From positions 1-31,871 of the IMG/VR virus record IMGVR_UViG_3300027508_000031: a stretch of DNA of 31,871 nucleotides; one strand, given 5' to 3'. The notes beneath the pieces are model-generated. The model saw only the letters and a program-made list of their open reading frames with translations, was not told the DNA's origin and searched no databases. The DNA is from a virus. How positions within the stretch are numbered: position 1 is the first letter of the stretch; each line of letters begins with the position of its first letter. Made by a program: the position numbers and the translations under genes. This document shows positions 29,962 to 31,871 of the stretch, piece by piece.

Positions 29962-31122
29962 TTAGCTGAAGCTTAGGTTTGCAGTTGTTACTGCTACTTT
30001 ACCTAGGTAGTCTGCTGCGTTACCAAGCGACGAAGCAGTGTTAGTTAGTTCTACATAACCATAACGTGTCATGAAGCTAACAACTGGTTCGAATGTTGTT
30101 GGGTCTAGAACAACACCGCTGCTCATTAGCGGAATGTATGGGCAGTAGAACGCTGCTGCGTCTGACTCTGAAGTGCCCTTATAACCAACAAGAACGTCAT
30201 CACCTGAAGCATATGTGTTAACATAAACTTTCATTGCACTGTTTAGAGTACCTACTAGCTTAGTGTTAGTTGGTGCTTCAAAAGTACCTTCAGTTGTACG
30301 AGCAAATGCTGAAGTAGTTGCTGACTGTAGTACAGTTAGAACAGTTGGCGAAACAACAGCCCAGTTACCAGCGCCACGACGTGTACGCTGTGCAATTAGG
30401 TTGCTTGTACGGTTGATTTGAACTGCAAGTGCAGCATGTTCGTCACCGACGAATGTAGCAGTACCACTTACGGCAGCTTGGTCGTAAGTTTGTGCAGTGC
30501 CTGCTAGAGAACTTAGGCTACTAAGAATCTCTTGGTCGATTTCAGCAGTGATTTCTTGTGCTAAAGCAGCCATGATTTCTGCTTCAACATCAATACCGTG
30601 CTGTGACTGAGCATCTTGAGCAGCTTCGAAAGTCCAGCGAGCTGATAGCTTGCGTGACTTAGCTTCGACAGTTTGCTTCAAGATTTGGATGCTTAGTCTG
30701 TTACCAGCTACACCTTCTAGAGCACCAGTTGCACTTGGTGCAGCTGATGAGCTTGGTGTACCTGAGTACGAAGCAGCAATATTGAATGGGCTTAGTGCTT
30801 CTGAACCAGCAGTTGCACCGTTGTTGCCGTCAGCATAACGCACACGTAGAGTGTGAATTTGGCCAACTGGACCAGTCATTGGTTGAACACCAACAAGTTC
30901 GTTTGCAATAACTGTTGGCATAACACGTCTAATTACTGGAAGAATTACACGGTTTAGGGTTGCGATATTACCAGCAGCAGAAGCACCGGAAGTTGCAGAT
31001 TCAGCTAGATATCTACGAGTATTTTCTAGCGTTGTTGCCATAACGGATTTCTTGTTACCGTTTAGGCCTTCGAGAAGCGCACCTTTTGTCTCCTGCCAGC
31101 GACTTTCTAATAGTTCTGACAT
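29962..31122 (-). CDS. 23: Major capsid protein (T4 gp23-like)
   Basis: The protein has the gp23 core in order: RRVMPTVIANELVGVQPMTGPVGQ (T4: RRAIPNLIAFDICGVQPMNSPTGQ in outline), QTVEAKSRKLSARWTFEAAQD, HGIDVEAEI, QEITAEIDQEI, QRTRRGAGNW, VGYKGTSESDAA-FYCPY and FEPVVSFMTRYG. These are HK97-fold segments of the T4 capsid. It is short, 386 residues against 521 in T4; about 90 residues corresponding to the T4 insertion domain are missing before QTVEAKSR. The N-terminal propeptide contains Y38-L-A-E41 followed by S42, which fits the gp21 protease consensus (L/I-x-E) and aligns with the T4 site FLTE-A, predicting cleavage after Glu41. A Shine-Dalgarno AAGGAG precedes ATG 31122, 10 bases after gp22. 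The strong terminator follows. Confidence 0.93.
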   Translation of the reverse strand: MSELLESRWQETKGALLEGLNGNKKSVMATTLENTRRYLAESATSGASAAGNIATLNRVILPVIRRVMPTVIANELVGVQPMTGPVGQIHTLRVRYADGNNGATAGSEALSPFNIAASYSGTPSSSAAPSATGALEGVAGNRLSIQILKQTVEAKSRKLSARWTFEAAQDAQSQHGIDVEAEIMAALAQEITAEIDQEILSSLSSLAGTAQTYDQAAVSGTATFVGDEHAALAVQINRTSNLIAQRTRRGAGNWAVVSPTVLTVLQSATTSAFARTTEGTFEAPTNTKLVGTLNSAMKVYVNTYASGDDVLVGYKGTSESDAAAFYCPYIPLMSSGVVLDPTTFEPVVSFMTRYGYVELTNTASSLGNAADYLGKVAVTTANLSFS

Positions 31123-31132
31123 TTTAATCTCC

Positions 31133-31864
31133 TTATTTAATTCCAGCTAGACGCTTAATATCAACTACGTTGTTATCTACGTCTGCGTTACTATTATTAT
31201 TTTGTGTACGGTTGCCTGTTATTTCTGTGCCTTCTTTTAAAACTGCCTTCTGCTTTGCTGGAGATTTACCTTCGACTACGGAAGGTAGGTACTTGTCAAA
31301 CGCCGAACGTAACTTAGGAGTTTGTACTGATTCCAGTAAGTCCATCATAATACTTTGTTGATCTTTACCTAACGGTGCAGTCAACTCGTTTAGTACTTTT
31401 TGACGTTCAGCTGATTCAACCAAACGCTTTACTTCTACATCTTTTGATTCAGCAATTTGTGTTGCTTTTCTTGCAATCACTTTTGCTTCTGCTATTTGCT
31501 TGTCTTTTAACTCAAGTACTTTTAACAGTTTCTTTGTTTCAGACTTTTCATTTAGATGCGAATTTAAATATTCTGAAGCAAATGCTTCGAATAGTTTACG
31601 ACCAAAGTCGTGTTGACGTGCAGTATCAATATCTTCTTTAAGTGCAGTAATTTCACTTTTAAGTGATTTACCAACCATTTCAGATACTAACTTTGCACTT
31701 CTATTGATAAAGTCAGCTTTGACCTTAGCAATGTGATCTTTTGCTTCACGTACTAGACGTACTTTTGTTTCAGCTAGATCTTGTTTATCTTCCTGGAACT
31801 CGGCAATTTCTTTTGCAAGTTGTTCGATTACAAATTCTTCAAGAGCAGAAAACTTTGATGCCAT
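31133..31864 (-). CDS. 22: Prohead core scaffold protein (T4 gp22-like)
   Basis: gp22 forms the inner scaffold around which gp23 assembles and is later degraded by gp21. This 243-residue protein is charged and almost entirely helical, with long Lys/Glu coiled-coil stretches. It lies directly upstream of gp23 with a 10-base gap, exactly the T4 order. The helical segment ELTAPLGKDQQSIMMDLLESV and the following FDKYLPSVVEG match my memory of the conserved C-terminal region of cyanophage gp22. The C-terminus carries an Asn-rich linker. Several L/I-x-E sites (for example IAE) could be cut by gp21. ATG 31864 is seven bases from the window edge without a visible ribosome site, so the true start may lie outside. 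The call depends mainly on position and composition. Confidence 0.75.
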   Translation of the reverse strand: MASKFSALEEFVIEQLAKEIAEFQEDKQDLAETKVRLVREAKDHIAKVKADFINRSAKLVSEMVGKSLKSEITALKEDIDTARQHDFGRKLFEAFASEYLNSHLNEKSETKKLLKVLELKDKQIAEAKVIARKATQIAESKDVEVKRLVESAERQKVLNELTAPLGKDQQSIMMDLLESVQTPKLRSAFDKYLPSVVEGKSPAKQKAVLKEGTEITGNRTQNNNSNADVDNNVVDIKRLAGIK

Positions 31865-31871
31865 AGACTTT

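Overview
The window looks like the late (virion) region of a T4-like myovirus, probably from a low-GC marine bacterial host. The T4 anchors are a tail sheath stabiliser resembling gp15 at the left end and a scaffold/major capsid pair resembling gp22-gp23 at the right end. The marine assignment is inference: it rests on the AT-rich composition and on fibre and accessory proteins of the kind I associate with cyanophages and pelagiphages. No host-type genes, tRNA genes, integrase or insertion sequences were found.

Layout. On the + strand are the tail of an unidentified gene (2-151), the gp15-like gene (184-1701) and a Nudix hydrolase (1716-2150). Everything else is on the - strand and is read from right to left. 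First come gp22 (31864-31133) and gp23 (31122-29962), closed by a strong terminator. Next is a small separate unit: a sigma70-like promoter, a 187-residue coiled-coil protein (29829-29266), a roughly 260-nt region with extensive RNA pairing potential including a possible pseudoknot (29260-29001), and a second strong terminator. A putative glycosyltransferase (28942-27995) follows. Then comes the adsorption block: a T4-late-like promoter with a three-way-junction leader, small virion proteins of 145, 338 and 110 residues, and two giant fibre proteins of 2532 and 3793 residues. The fibre genes fill about 19 kb, 60 percent of the window. The leftmost - strand operon holds a newly noted 57-residue protein, an unknown 133-residue protein, a GT-A glycosyltransferase, and a 1196-residue protein built from ten GT-A-like modules.

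How the parts fit. gp22 and gp23 build the prohead, gp15 caps the contractile tail, and the fibre proteins with their small partners form the host-recognition apparatus. The 3793-residue fibre ends in an S74 self-cleaving chaperone. Three glycosyltransferase-like genes flank the fibre block, which suggests modification of virion or host glycans, but nothing in the sequence proves the substrate. Late transcription appears to use ATAAATA-type octamers, several of which are followed at the predicted start by an RNA hairpin. The strongest candidates for something undescribed are the promoter-gene-structured RNA-terminator unit beside gp23 and the ten-module glycosyltransferase-like protein.
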